Below, in pieces: positions 1 through 6,388 of a stretch of 8,918 nucleotides of DNA. Made by a program: the position numbers and the translations under genes. The notes below the pieces were generated by a model. That model saw only the letters and a list, made by a program, of their open reading frames with translations, searched no databases and had not been told where the DNA came from. Source of the stretch: an uncultured Polyangiaceae bacterium (GTDB lineage Bacteria; Myxococcota_A; Polyangia; Polyangiales; Polyangiaceae); assembly GCA_938004815.1 (NCBI GenBank), contig CALKVR010000034.1, positions 1 through 8,918 of the forward strand. The letters run 5' to 3'. The number at the start of each line of letters is the position of its first letter. The stretch's first letter is position 1.

Positions 1-183
1 GGCCTCGCGCAACGCGTTGGCGCGCTCGACGGTTCCGAGCCAGCGCTCCGCTTCGGCGGCCGCGATCTCCTTCTTTCGGGTGGCCTCGGTCTCGGCGGTC
101 GCGAACGCCGATTGCGCGCGCTGGAGCGCGTGCTCCCGGAGCGCGAGGAGCTTCTTGATTCGACCGAGCCGCTCCTTCGTCAC
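1..183 (-). CDS. fliJ: Flagellar export protein FliJ, N-terminal part (cut by window edge)
   Basis: This is the first 61 codons of a gene that continues past the left edge. The start is a GTG at 183-181 that overlaps the fliI stop in a GTGA arrangement. The protein begins (M)TKERLGRIKKLLALREHA and continues as an uninterrupted, charged, alanine-rich helix, as expected for the antiparallel coiled coil of FliJ. The 'LLxLRE' stretch near residues 12-17 resembles the FliJ N-terminus. In known systems FliJ is the central stalk-like subunit of the FliH-FliI-FliJ export ATPase, contacts FlhA and helps recycle chaperones. FliJ is poorly conserved in sequence, so the call rests on the coiled coil plus its position directly after fliI. 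A GAAGGAG string lies just inside the gene and is not its ribosome site. Translation is probably coupled to fliI. Confidence 0.8.
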   Translation of the reverse strand, partial: MTKERLGRIKKLLALREHALQRAQSAFATAETEATRKKEIAAAEAERWLGTVERANALREA

Positions 184-1490
184 TTGCCACCCCGGACGCA
201 GGCCTTGAGGCTCGTGATCGCGCTCGCGCGCGTCGCCGGCTCGTCGAGGCCCTGGCGGATGTAGCTCTCGAGCTTGGGGCTGGCGGTGATGGCCGCGTCG
301 ACGCGCGGATCGCTGCCGGCGACGTACGCGCCGATCTTGATGAGGTCCGAGGCCTCACGGTATGCGCCGAGGAGACCGCGCGCCTCGGTGGCGAGCTGGT
401 AGTGCTCGGGGGTCGAGACCTCTCGCGAGACGCGGGACACGCTGCGAAGGACGTCGACCGCAGGGTAGACACCGCGCTCACCCATCGCGCGCGACAAGAG
501 GATGTGCCCGTCGAGGATGCCGCGAACCGCGTCGGCGATCGGATCGTTCATGTCGTCGCCTTCGACGAGCACGGTGTAGATGGCGGTGATCGATCCCTCT
601 CCGGCGTCGTTGCCGGGCCGCTCGAGCAGCGTGGGCAGCGCCGCGAAGACCGACGGCGTGTAGCCCTTGGTGACGGGGGGCTCGCCCGCCGCGAGCGAGG
701 CCTCGCGGAGGGCCATCGCGAACCGCGTGACCGAGTCCATGACCAGGAGGACGTTCGCGCCCTTGTCACGAAAGTGCTCGGCGATCGCGGTCGCTGCGAG
801 CGCTCCCTGCACGCGCACGAGAGGAGCCTGGTCGCTGGTGGCGGCGACCACGATGCTGCGCGCGAGCCCCGGACCGAGCGCCCCGCGCACGAAGTCGCCG
901 ACCTCGCGACCGCGCTCGCCCACCAGCGACACCACCACGACGTCGGCTTGGGCCCGGCGACACAGCATGGCGAGGAGGGTGCTCTTGCCCACACCGGTCC
1001 CGGCGAAGAGCCCTACGCGCTGGCCACGGCCGAGCGGCAGGATGCCGTCGAGCACGCGAACCCCCGTCTCGAGCGGGACATGAATGGGCTTGCGGTTGAA
1101 TGACGGCGGAGGCTTTCGATAGAGCGGGACGCGGTGCGGGCAGACCGGCACCGGGCCGTCGTCGAGCGGCATGCCGAACGCGTCGAGCACGCGACCGAGC
1201 AGCGCTTCACCCGCGGGCACCGACGAGCCGTGCGGGCGTGAACGAACGGGCGCGCCGGGCTCGACGCCCTGGGTGGAGCCGAGGGGCGCACAGAGGAGCC
1301 TACCGTTCTTGAAGCCGAGCACTTCGACGGCGAGCTTGCGATCGGCGAGATCGATCTCGAGCCGACCACCGGTCGGCTCGGTCAGCCCCGCGACCTCGAC
1401 CAGCATGCCGACCACGTCGTGCACCCGGCCGACGGGGCTCGGCCCACGCGAGGCCTTGGCGCGCGCGACGTAAGGGTCGAAGTCGATCAC
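180..1490 (-). CDS. fliI: Flagellum-specific export ATPase FliI
   Basis: This 436-residue protein is normal length for FliI, the hexameric ATPase at the base of the flagellar type III secretion apparatus. Visible motifs are the P-loop AGTGVGKST at residues 164-171, the VGERGREV segment near 190-197 that carries the catalytic glutamate, a Walker B strand LLVMDS at 248-253 ending in Asp252, and the rotary ATPase signature HILLSRAMGERGVYPAVDVL near 329-348. The N-terminal beta-barrel lies at about 20-95, and the helical C-terminal domain follows residue 350. The family relation to F1 beta and type III secretion ATPases is established. Its place between fliH and fliJ argues against a virulence-type paralogue. 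The start is GTG at 1490-1488, four bases overlapping the fliH stop, with an AGGAGGAG sequence just upstream inside the end of fliH. No key residue is missing. Confidence 0.97.
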   Translation of the reverse strand: MIDFDPYVARAKASRGPSPVGRVHDVVGMLVEVAGLTEPTGGRLEIDLADRKLAVEVLGFKNGRLLCAPLGSTQGVEPGAPVRSRPHGSSVPAGEALLGRVLDAFGMPLDDGPVPVCPHRVPLYRKPPPSFNRKPIHVPLETGVRVLDGILPLGRGQRVGLFAGTGVGKSTLLAMLCRRAQADVVVVSLVGERGREVGDFVRGALGPGLARSIVVAATSDQAPLVRVQGALAATAIAEHFRDKGANVLLVMDSVTRFAMALREASLAAGEPPVTKGYTPSVFAALPTLLERPGNDAGEGSITAIYTVLVEGDDMNDPIADAVRGILDGHILLSRAMGERGVYPAVDVLRSVSRVSREVSTPEHYQLATEARGLLGAYREASDLIKIGAYVAGSDPRVDAAITASPKLESYIRQGLDEPATRASAITSLKACVRGGK

Positions 1491-2212
1491 GGCTCCTCCT
1501 CGAGGCCGAGCGAATCGCGCACGGCGTCGAGCCGGGCGCGCATCCCGGCCGCGACGCGACCGTAGCGACCACGGATCTCGATCTGCGTCGCCTCGAGCCG
1601 GTCGTCGACCACGACGTCGACCTCGTTCTTGACCCCTCCGAGCTCGGCCTCGCCCGCGCCGAGGTGGGCCGAGAGCTGGGGCGCGACGCGTACTTCGACG
1701 GCGTCCTCCGTGGCGAGGGTCTCGATGCCCTCTCGCACCCAGCCCCGGATGATCGAAGGGTCGGTGGCGAGCTCTCGCCCCACGACGCGCTCGGCGATCA
1801 CGCAGGCGAGGCGCACGAGCGACTCTTCGCTCGTCTCGAGGGCCTGGCGCCGCGCGGCGCGAACCGCTTCGGCCGCGTTCTCGACCACCTCGCGGAGCTC
1901 GGCGTTCTTGGCGGCGAGCTCCATCGAGAGCGCCTCGACCGCGGGGAGCGACGGCGAGCGCAGTCCGGCGAGCTCGACCTCGGCGAGGAGATCGCCGGCG
2001 TGGCTGGGCCGCATCGAGGGCGATCGCCCATCGGGCGGGAGGCTGCGCGGTCGCACCGAGGAGAGCGTCGTGACGACGACCTTGAGGTCATCGTCGGGGT
2101 GGGGCGCGTTGGCGTTGGCAGAGAGCCACGCCGGCGGTGTGGGCTCGGGCTCGAGGAAGCTCCCCCAGGCGGGGGCGACGGGCGGCAGCGATACGGCTTT
2201 GTCGTTCAGCAT
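1487..2212 (-). CDS. fliH: Flagellar assembly protein FliH
   Basis: This 241-residue protein has the FliH layout. A proline-rich, disordered N-terminus (1-90) is followed by an alanine/glutamate-rich helix (about 90-135) and a C-terminal domain resembling the peripheral stalk of rotary ATPases. The segment SLVRLACVIAERVVGRELATDP (131-152) matches the 'LA..ia..vi..e...dp' pattern of FliH. The end, IEIRGRYGRVAAGMRARLDAV, matches the usual FliH tail. FliH dimers bind FliI and tether it to the FliN/C-ring and FlhA. The N-terminal tryptophans W16 and W29 could play the role of the paired Trp residues that do this in Salmonella, which is inference. The GxxxG repeats common in the FliH central helix are not apparent. 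Its ATG overlaps the fliG stop by one base (TGATG), and a weak GGGA lies 5 nt before the start. The identification is helped by context, since FliH sequences diverge widely. Confidence 0.9.
   Translation of the reverse strand: MLNDKAVSLPPVAPAWGSFLEPEPTPPAWLSANANAPHPDDDLKVVVTTLSSVRPRSLPPDGRSPSMRPSHAGDLLAEVELAGLRSPSLPAVEALSMELAAKNAELREVVENAAEAVRAARRQALETSEESLVRLACVIAERVVGRELATDPSIIRGWVREGIETLATEDAVEVRVAPQLSAHLGAGEAELGGVKNEVDVVVDDRLEATQIEIRGRYGRVAAGMRARLDAVRDSLGLEEEP
1493..1500 (-). promoter_or_regulatory. Shine-Dalgarno sequence of fliI
   Basis: AGGAGGAG on the minus strand lies 2 nt before the GTG start of fliI and sits inside the last codons of fliH. It supports the GTG start and translational coupling. 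Confidence 0.6.
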
Positions 2213-3174
2213 CAGCGTCCCAGATCGATCTGGCCTTCGGACTCGAGGCGGAGCGCGGTCTCGATGATCTCGGTGCGAGCCTTCTCGAGCTCTGCCTTCT
2301 TGGGGTTGGGCAACAGCTCCATGTCATCGCGGAGCACGTCGGCTGCGCGCTGCGAGAGGCCACCGAAGACCGCGGCGAGCACCTCTTCGGGGGCGCCCTT
2401 GAGCGCGGTCGTGAGGCGATCGCTCGGGATCTCGCGGAGCAGGGTGCGCATCGCGCGGGAGTCGAGGCGCGCGAGGTCGGTGAAGGTAAACATCGAGAGG
2501 CGCAGGTCGCGCGACAGATCGGGGTTGTCGGCCTCGAGCTTGGCCAGGACCTCGCCCGCCATCTCCTTGTCGCCAGCGTTGAGGATCTGGGCGGCGCGCG
2601 CCATCCCGTCGATGCCGATCGCCGCGGTCGCGCCGTCCGAGGCCGGGAGCTCGCCCGCGAGCGCGGCCGCGGCCTCTTCGAGCGTGCTGGCAGGCACCTC
2701 CGTCAACCGGCTGACGCGCTTGACGATGGCCGTCTGGCGGTCCCGGTTCATCCCGGCGAGCACCGCGGCGGCCGTCGTCGGCTCGAGGCGCGAGAGGATC
2801 GCGGCCGCGAGCTGGGGCGGCTCGCGGCCGAGCAGCGCGGCCACCGCCTCGGGAGGCGCGGCCTCGAGGCGCGCGAGCGGGCTCGTCACCCCGTCCTCGA
2901 ACACGCCGCGCGCGCGCTCTTCACCGAACGCGCCCACCGCCAGGCGCCGCAGATACGGCAAGCCGCCGCGCGGGACGGCCACCGCCTTGGAGGACTGATC
3001 GACGAAGTCCTTGTAGGTCGCGTCGAGCGCGTCCGCCGGGACCTCGCGCATCGTGGAGGCCACCGAGCGGAGCTTGCGGAGCTCGGCTTCGGAGAGCTCG
3101 GAGACGATGGGGGCCGCGACCTTCTCGTCGAGCGAGAGGAGGAAGACCACGGCTTTCTCGGGACCGGTCAGCAT
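2212..3174 (-). CDS. fliG: Flagellar motor switch protein FliG
   Basis: FliG sits on the cytoplasmic face of the MS-ring and transmits torque from the stator. The chosen ATG at 3174 gives 320 residues beginning MLTGPEKAVVFLLSL, which matches the usual FliG start ('LTGxQKAAxLLLSL'). The reading frame is open further upstream, but that part overlaps fliF and resembles no family member. FliG_N, middle and C-terminal domains follow in order. The MFTF hinge is at 228-231. The torque helix residues equivalent to E. coli K264, R281, D288 and D289 are present as K259, R276, D283 and D284, and the R297 position carries a lysine (K292). The middle-domain FliM-binding EHPQ motif reads EPPQ at 118-121. 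No clear Shine-Dalgarno sequence precedes the start, and a 64-nt gap separates it from fliF. Confidence 0.96.
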   Translation of the reverse strand: MLTGPEKAVVFLLSLDEKVAAPIVSELSEAELRKLRSVASTMREVPADALDATYKDFVDQSSKAVAVPRGGLPYLRRLAVGAFGEERARGVFEDGVTSPLARLEAAPPEAVAALLGREPPQLAAAILSRLEPTTAAAVLAGMNRDRQTAIVKRVSRLTEVPASTLEEAAAALAGELPASDGATAAIGIDGMARAAQILNAGDKEMAGEVLAKLEADNPDLSRDLRLSMFTFTDLARLDSRAMRTLLREIPSDRLTTALKGAPEEVLAAVFGGLSQRAADVLRDDMELLPNPKKAELEKARTEIIETALRLESEGQIDLGR

Positions 3175-3238
3175 GACGGGGACATTCGCAACGAGCGTGC
3201 CGGTACGGCAGCCGGGGGGGCCGCCGAGACCAGACGGG

Positions 3239-4879
3239 TCAGACGGCCGCGCGCTGGGTCTCTTGCTCGGCGCCGCCGAGCCAGTGTCGGATGATGAGGG
3301 CGGCGGTCGCGGGGTCCTCTTCGGCGCGGCGCAGCGCTTCGTCACGCGGCGGGAGCAGCGGGGCGATCTCGACGCCCTCGATCTGCGCCGCCGCCGGCGT
3401 CACGGTCACGGTCGCGAGCCGCTCTCTCTCTGCGCGAGCCTTCTTGCGCGATCGGCGCAGCATGACGAGGCCCATCAACGCGAACAGGCCGAGGGCGCCG
3501 CCGGCGGCGTGAGGCAGGAAGGGCCGGTACTTTTCGAGAGGGCTGGCCACGGCCGCGGGCACCGGCGCATCGGCCACTTCGGGGGCAGCCGCCATGAACG
3601 GAATGCACTCGACCGTGATGAGGTCTTCACGGCGGTCGTCGGCGCCCACCGCGCTCCGGACCAGCTTCTCGATCTGCTCGAGCTCTTCGGGGTCTCGCAG
3701 CGAGACGTACGGAGCGCCGCTCTCGTCCGTCCCCGAGACGCCGTCGACGACCACCGCGACGGCCAGACGCTTGAGCGTGCTCGACCGGTTGACGCGGCGC
3801 TCGGTCACGCGGTCGACCTCGAAGTTGCGGGTGTGCTGGCGGCGAACGACCCCGGCGGCGCTCACCTCTTCGATCTCGGCGTCGGCGTCGCCCGTGGGCA
3901 GATTGCTCTCTGCGCCGGGCACACCGGCGACGGTGTCGGCGGGCGCGTCGCCCGTGCGCTCGATCAAGAGCTCCTCGCTGCGAAGGGCGGTCGCCTTGGG
4001 CTTGAACTTGTCTTCTGTGCGCTCGGTCTCCGCGTGGTCGAGCTCGGCGCTGACGCGGACGTCGGCGTGGCCGGGGCCGAGGACGCGCTCGAGCATCGTG
4101 CGCACGCGCTCCTCCATCGACCGCTCGAGCTCCCGCGCCGAGGCCGACGGATCGTCCTCTGCGCCGGCCGACTTGCCGTCCTTGTCGTTCTTGGGCTTGC
4201 GCAAGAGGGCGCCCTCCGTGGTCGCGAGGGCGACGCGATCGGGAGAGAGCCCCGGAACCGCGGCGCCGACCAGGTGGACGATCGCCGAGATCTCCTGCTG
4301 GCCGAGCTCACGCCCGGGCTTGAGCTTGACCACCACCGAGGCCGAGCCCGGCTCGCGCTTCTGCACGAAGACGCTCTTTTCGGGCTGAACCAGGTGAACC
4401 CTGGCGCTCTCGACGGCCGAGACCGACGAGATGGTGCGAGACAGCTCGCCCTCCATCGCCCGCCGGAACATGACCTGCTGCTCGAACTCGGTCGCGCCGA
4501 GGCGCATCTTGTCGAAGCTCTCGAACCCGACGCCACCGCCCCGCGGCAGCCCCGCGCCGGCGATGTCGAGGCGCAGCTCGTGGACCCGGCTCTCGGGGAC
4601 CTCGATGCTCCCACCGTCGGTCACCTTGTAGGGCGCCTTCATCTCCTTGAGCTTCTGGGTCACGCTGGCGGCGTCCTCGGCGGAGAGCTTGCCGAACAGG
4701 ACGGCGTAGGGCTCCGACACCGTGCCGTGGACGAGCCAGGCCGTGAGCGCGATCCCGACCAGCAGGGTCGTGGCGATCAGGATGATGGCGGGCTTCGACA
4801 TCGATCGGACGCGCCCGCCAAAGGATGCGATCCGATCCTTCAGCCCACCCCCGGTCGCTTCTCTCATCTCGTCAGACAT
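3239..4879 (-). CDS. fliF: Flagellar MS-ring protein FliF
   Basis: This 546-residue protein forms the MS-ring in the inner membrane, the platform for rod, switch and export gate. It has a short cytoplasmic N-terminus, a first membrane helix at about 29-51 and ring-building motifs in the periplasmic region. An example is the segment VPESRVHELRLDIAGAGLP (94-112), which matches the YscJ/FliF family. A long acidic, low-complexity loop lies near 225-255. The second membrane helix is at about 457-474, followed by a basic RRSRKKAR stretch. The C-terminal tail at about 511-536, containing AEEDPATAALIIRHWL, is the FliG-binding segment. The length is usual for FliF. The ATG at 4879 overlaps the end of fliE by 8 bp, and the nearest AGGAG is too far upstream to be ideal, so coupling to fliE translation is likely. 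Confidence 0.97.
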   Translation of the reverse strand: MSDEMREATGGGLKDRIASFGGRVRSMSKPAIILIATTLLVGIALTAWLVHGTVSEPYAVLFGKLSAEDAASVTQKLKEMKAPYKVTDGGSIEVPESRVHELRLDIAGAGLPRGGGVGFESFDKMRLGATEFEQQVMFRRAMEGELSRTISSVSAVESARVHLVQPEKSVFVQKREPGSASVVVKLKPGRELGQQEISAIVHLVGAAVPGLSPDRVALATTEGALLRKPKNDKDGKSAGAEDDPSASARELERSMEERVRTMLERVLGPGHADVRVSAELDHAETERTEDKFKPKATALRSEELLIERTGDAPADTVAGVPGAESNLPTGDADAEIEEVSAAGVVRRQHTRNFEVDRVTERRVNRSSTLKRLAVAVVVDGVSGTDESGAPYVSLRDPEELEQIEKLVRSAVGADDRREDLITVECIPFMAAAPEVADAPVPAAVASPLEKYRPFLPHAAGGALGLFALMGLVMLRRSRKKARAERERLATVTVTPAAAQIEGVEIAPLLPPRDEALRRAEEDPATAALIIRHWLGGAEQETQRAAV

Positions 4880-5213
4880 TGGTTCGCCACAGCTCCTGGA
4901 AGGCGTCGAGCAGCTTGTTTCGGATGGTCCCGACCAGCTTCATCGAGATCTCTGCCTCTTTCACCGCGATCATCGTCCCGTGCAGATCGTCGGTCGCGCC
5001 CCGCGCGAGCGCTTCGGCCTGCTTGGTCGCTTCGACCTTCGACGTGGCCGCCTCCGAGAGCAGCCCGCCGAGCACGTCGGCAAAACCGATCGGCTGCGCG
5101 GTCTCGGTCTCCAGCCCCTCGATGCGAGGCTGCTGAATCCCCTCGACCCCAGCAGCTCCCCCCTCACGCAGTGAGGGGGGCAGGGGGGGTGAAATCGCAG
5201 AGACGGACGACAT
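4872..5213 (-). CDS. fliE: Flagellar hook-basal body complex protein FliE
   Basis: This 113-residue FliE is the MS-ring/rod junction protein and the first rod component exported. The conserved C-terminal half is clear: DDLHGTMIAVKEAEISMKL (75-93) followed by GTIRNKLLDAFQELWRTNV (95-113), matching the family pattern 'DLHxVMIAxEKAxxSLxLxVxxRNKLxxAYxEIMRMxV'. The first 40 residues are unconserved, and residues 12-19 are encoded by a perfect hairpin that includes atypical codons (see the repeat entry). The ATG at 5213 has an excellent AGGAG 6 nt upstream, so it is well supported. The gene sits 26 nt after flgC and overlaps fliF, as in the widespread flgB-flgC-fliE cluster. Confidence 0.95.
   Translation of the reverse strand: MSSVSAISPPLPPSLREGGAAGVEGIQQPRIEGLETETAQPIGFADVLGGLLSEAATSKVEATKQAEALARGATDDLHGTMIAVKEAEISMKLVGTIRNKLLDAFQELWRTNV
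5158..5180. repeat. Perfect inverted repeat (REP-like hairpin) inside fliE
   Basis: The plus strand has arms CCCCCCTCAC (5158-5167) and GTGAGGGGGG (5171-5180), a perfect 10-bp stem around the 3-nt loop GCA. A second run of seven Gs lies at 5183-5189. The element encodes FliE residues 12-19 (PPSLREGG) in frame, using codons TCA, CGT and GGA that are uncommon in the surrounding genes. It looks like a dispersed palindromic repeat inserted into a tolerant N-terminus. Only one copy is in the window, so dispersal is inferred. Confidence 0.65.
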
Positions 5214-5219
5214 CGAGCA

Positions 5220-5224
5220 CTCCT
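5220..5224 (-). promoter_or_regulatory. Shine-Dalgarno sequence of fliE
   Basis: TAGGAGTGCTCG immediately precedes the ATG of fliE. The AGGAG core stands 6 nt from the start and fixes it, so the variable proline-rich N-terminus is translated. Confidence 0.8.
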
Positions 5225-5239
5225 ACGAGTCAGTTCTGG

Positions 5240-5695
5240 TCACTGGCCTATCTTCAGCGCGGACCGTGCCATCGTCTTCACGCTCTCGATCGTCGCGACG
5301 CCCTCGTAGGCCCGCGAAGCCGTCATGAGGTTGACCATCTCCGTCACCACGTTGACATTCGGGTACTCGACGTAGCCGTCACCGTCGGCGTCGGGGTGCG
5401 ACGGGTCGTAGACCATCTGCCCGGGGTCGGTGTCCTCGCGCACCTCGGCGAGATCGACCCGCATCACCGCGTTGAGCACGGCGTCCATCGACCGATTTCG
5501 CAGCGGCTTGGCCTCGAAGACGGGGTCGACGCGCTTGTACGGCTCGCCGTCGGCGCCGCGCGTCGTGCGCGCGTTCGCCAGGTTCGAGGCGATCACGTTC
5601 ATGCGCGACCGCTCGGCGGTGAGCCCGCTGGCCGCGACTTCCATCGCCGAGAAGACGCCGGGCCCGCTGGGGGGCAACCCTCGAATCGCGCTCAT
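5240..5695 (-). CDS. flgC: Flagellar basal-body proximal rod protein FlgC
   Basis: This 151-residue protein is a proximal rod subunit with the rod/hook family signature near its N-terminus, AASGLTAERSRMNVIASNLANA (21-42). The FlgC-specific C-terminus VEYPNVNVVTEMVNLMTASRAYE (109-131) carries the NVVTEM motif. The chosen ATG at 5695 overlaps the flgB stop as ATGA. It gives about 10 more N-terminal residues than most FlgC proteins. The internal Met18 is an alternative but would remove part of the N-terminal helix needed for rod packing. Its place between flgB and fliE is the standard order. Confidence 0.96.
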   Translation of the reverse strand: MSAIRGLPPSGPGVFSAMEVAASGLTAERSRMNVIASNLANARTTRGADGEPYKRVDPVFEAKPLRNRSMDAVLNAVMRVDLAEVREDTDPGQMVYDPSHPDADGDGYVEYPNVNVVTEMVNLMTASRAYEGVATIESVKTMARSALKIGQ

Positions 5696-6081
5696 CCGCC
5701 GCGCCCGTCCTGCGCCGCCCAGAGAATGCTGGAGAGCTCGGCGGCTGCGAGCGTGCTCACCGTCTCGTAGCGAAGGTGGTTCGCCGAGATCTTCACGACC
5801 TCGCGGTCCAGGCTCACGGAGTTCCCGTCGGCGTCGGCCGGCGTCGACTCGTCGATCGTGACGCGGGTGGCCGTCTCGGCTTGTCCCGTCCCCATGTGGC
5901 GCTCGTCGGTCTTCTTCATCGCCGCCGCGAGCGCGCCGGAGAAGCTGTCGACCCGCTCCAGATCACGCGGGCGAAACCCGGGCGTGTCCACGTTGGCCAG
6001 GTTCGACGCGAGGACGTTGTGCCGCGCGAGGTGGTAGTCCAGGCCGGTCTCGAGGCGTTCGATGTGACCGAGGATTCTCAT
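5692..6081 (-). CDS. flgB: Flagellar basal-body proximal rod protein FlgB
   Basis: This 129-residue protein is normal length for FlgB, a proximal rod subunit. It begins MRILGHIERLETGLDYHLAR, followed by the rod motif VLASNLANVDTPGFRPRD (23-40), and ends with the conserved helix VKISANHLRYETVSTLAA. The frame is open well upstream of 6081, but that stretch runs into the divergent genes and is a shadow. An in-frame GTG 15 nt further upstream is the only near alternative, and it would lie ahead of the predicted transcription start. The gene heads an eight-gene operon behind a sigma-54 promoter at 6099-6114. Only a weak GAG lies upstream of the ATG. Confidence 0.94.
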   Translation of the reverse strand: MRILGHIERLETGLDYHLARHNVLASNLANVDTPGFRPRDLERVDSFSGALAAAMKKTDERHMGTGQAETATRVTIDESTPADADGNSVSLDREVVKISANHLRYETVSTLAAAELSSILWAAQDGRGG

Positions 6082-6098
6082 ACTGCGCTCGAGCACCG

Positions 6099-6114
6099 AG
6101 CAAGCGGTGTGCCG
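6099..6114 (-). promoter_or_regulatory. Sigma-54 (RpoN) promoter of the flgBC-fliEFGHIJ operon
   Basis: On the minus strand this reads CGGCACACCGCTTGCT. The consensus is TGGCACG-N4-TTGCW: the GGCAC and TTGCT blocks match, with first-base T to C and seventh-base G to A mismatches. The invariant GG and GC are 10 nt apart, as required. The predicted start is near 6088, only about 7 nt before the flgB ATG. Transcription would need an NtrC-type activator, whose gene is not in this window. Confidence 0.7.
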
Positions 6115-6120
6115 CCCCCA

Positions 6121-6136
6121 TGGCGCGTCGATTGCT
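6121..6136 (+). promoter_or_regulatory. Sigma-54 (RpoN) promoter of the flbD-motA-motB operon
   Basis: TGGCGCGTCGATTGCT matches TGGCACG-N4-TTGCW with a single mismatch (A to G at the fifth base). GG lies at 6122-6123 and GC at 6134-6135, with exact N10 spacing. The predicted start is near 6147, about 5 nt before the flbD ATG. It lies back to back with the flgB promoter. Confidence 0.72.
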
Positions 6137-6151
6137 TGAGCGCGTCTCGCG

Positions 6152-6373
6152 ATGATCAAGCTCACCCGGCTCAACCAGCAGCTCGTGGCCATCAACCCCG
6201 AGAACATCCTCTGGGCCGACGCCTCGCCCGACACGACCCTATGTATGTCCGGGGGCGAGAAAGTCTTGGTTCGAGAATCTCTGGACGAGCTTCTCGACAA
6301 GGTCATCGCGTACCAGCGGCTCATCCGAAAGGAACAGGAGCCCACCTTCAGCGCCAACCCCAACGAGCCGTAA
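6152..6373 (+). CDS. flbD: Flagellar protein FlbD (SwrD-like)
   Basis: This 73-residue protein begins MIKLTRLNQQLVAINPENIL and continues with SPDTTLCMSGGEKVLVRESLDELLDKVIAYQR. This matches the small FlbD/SwrD family ('MIxLTRLN....N...I..I...PDT.I....G.K..V.E...e....I..yr'). It is unrelated to the NtrC-type regulator of Caulobacter that shares the name FlbD. In Bacillus subtilis the homologue SwrD increases flagellar motor power. The position immediately ahead of motA-motB, as in several bacteria, fits a stator-related job. The residues after about 60 are unconserved. The ATG at 6152 matches the conserved family start. No Shine-Dalgarno sequence could be transcribed from the predicted promoter start. 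Confidence 0.88.
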   Translation: MIKLTRLNQQLVAINPENILWADASPDTTLCMSGGEKVLVRESLDELLDKVIAYQRLIRKEQEPTFSANPNEP

Positions 6374-6375
6374 GC

Positions 6376-6381
6376 AAGGAG
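6376..6381 (+). promoter_or_regulatory. Shine-Dalgarno sequence of motA
   Basis: AAGGAG lies 7 nt before the GTG start at 6389 and decides that start. The spacer includes a run of six Cs. The site falls in the 15-nt gap between flbD and motA. Confidence 0.8.
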
Positions 6382-6388
6382 ACCCCCC

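Noticed and set aside
2220..2233. Perfect 14-bp palindrome CCAGATCGATCTGG at the end of fliG
   Set aside because: It encodes normal C-terminal FliG residues (QIDLG). One such palindrome is expected by chance in a window of this size.
1664..3294. Overlapping plus-strand frames of 385 and 444 codons opposite fliH and fliG
   Set aside because: Same codon-bias shadow. No recognisable domains, and no ribosome site that supports a start.
3053..5770. A 905-codon open frame on the plus strand opposite fliG, fliF, fliE and flgC
   Set aside because: Long antisense frames are expected opposite GC-rich genes with biased third positions. Its product is low-complexity and Arg/Ala/Gly-rich, and the opposite strand carries well-conserved flagellar proteins.
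6094..6109. CACCG/CGGTG inverted repeat over the flgB -12 element as an operator
   Set aside because: Five-base arms within a GC-rich promoter are too short to separate from chance.
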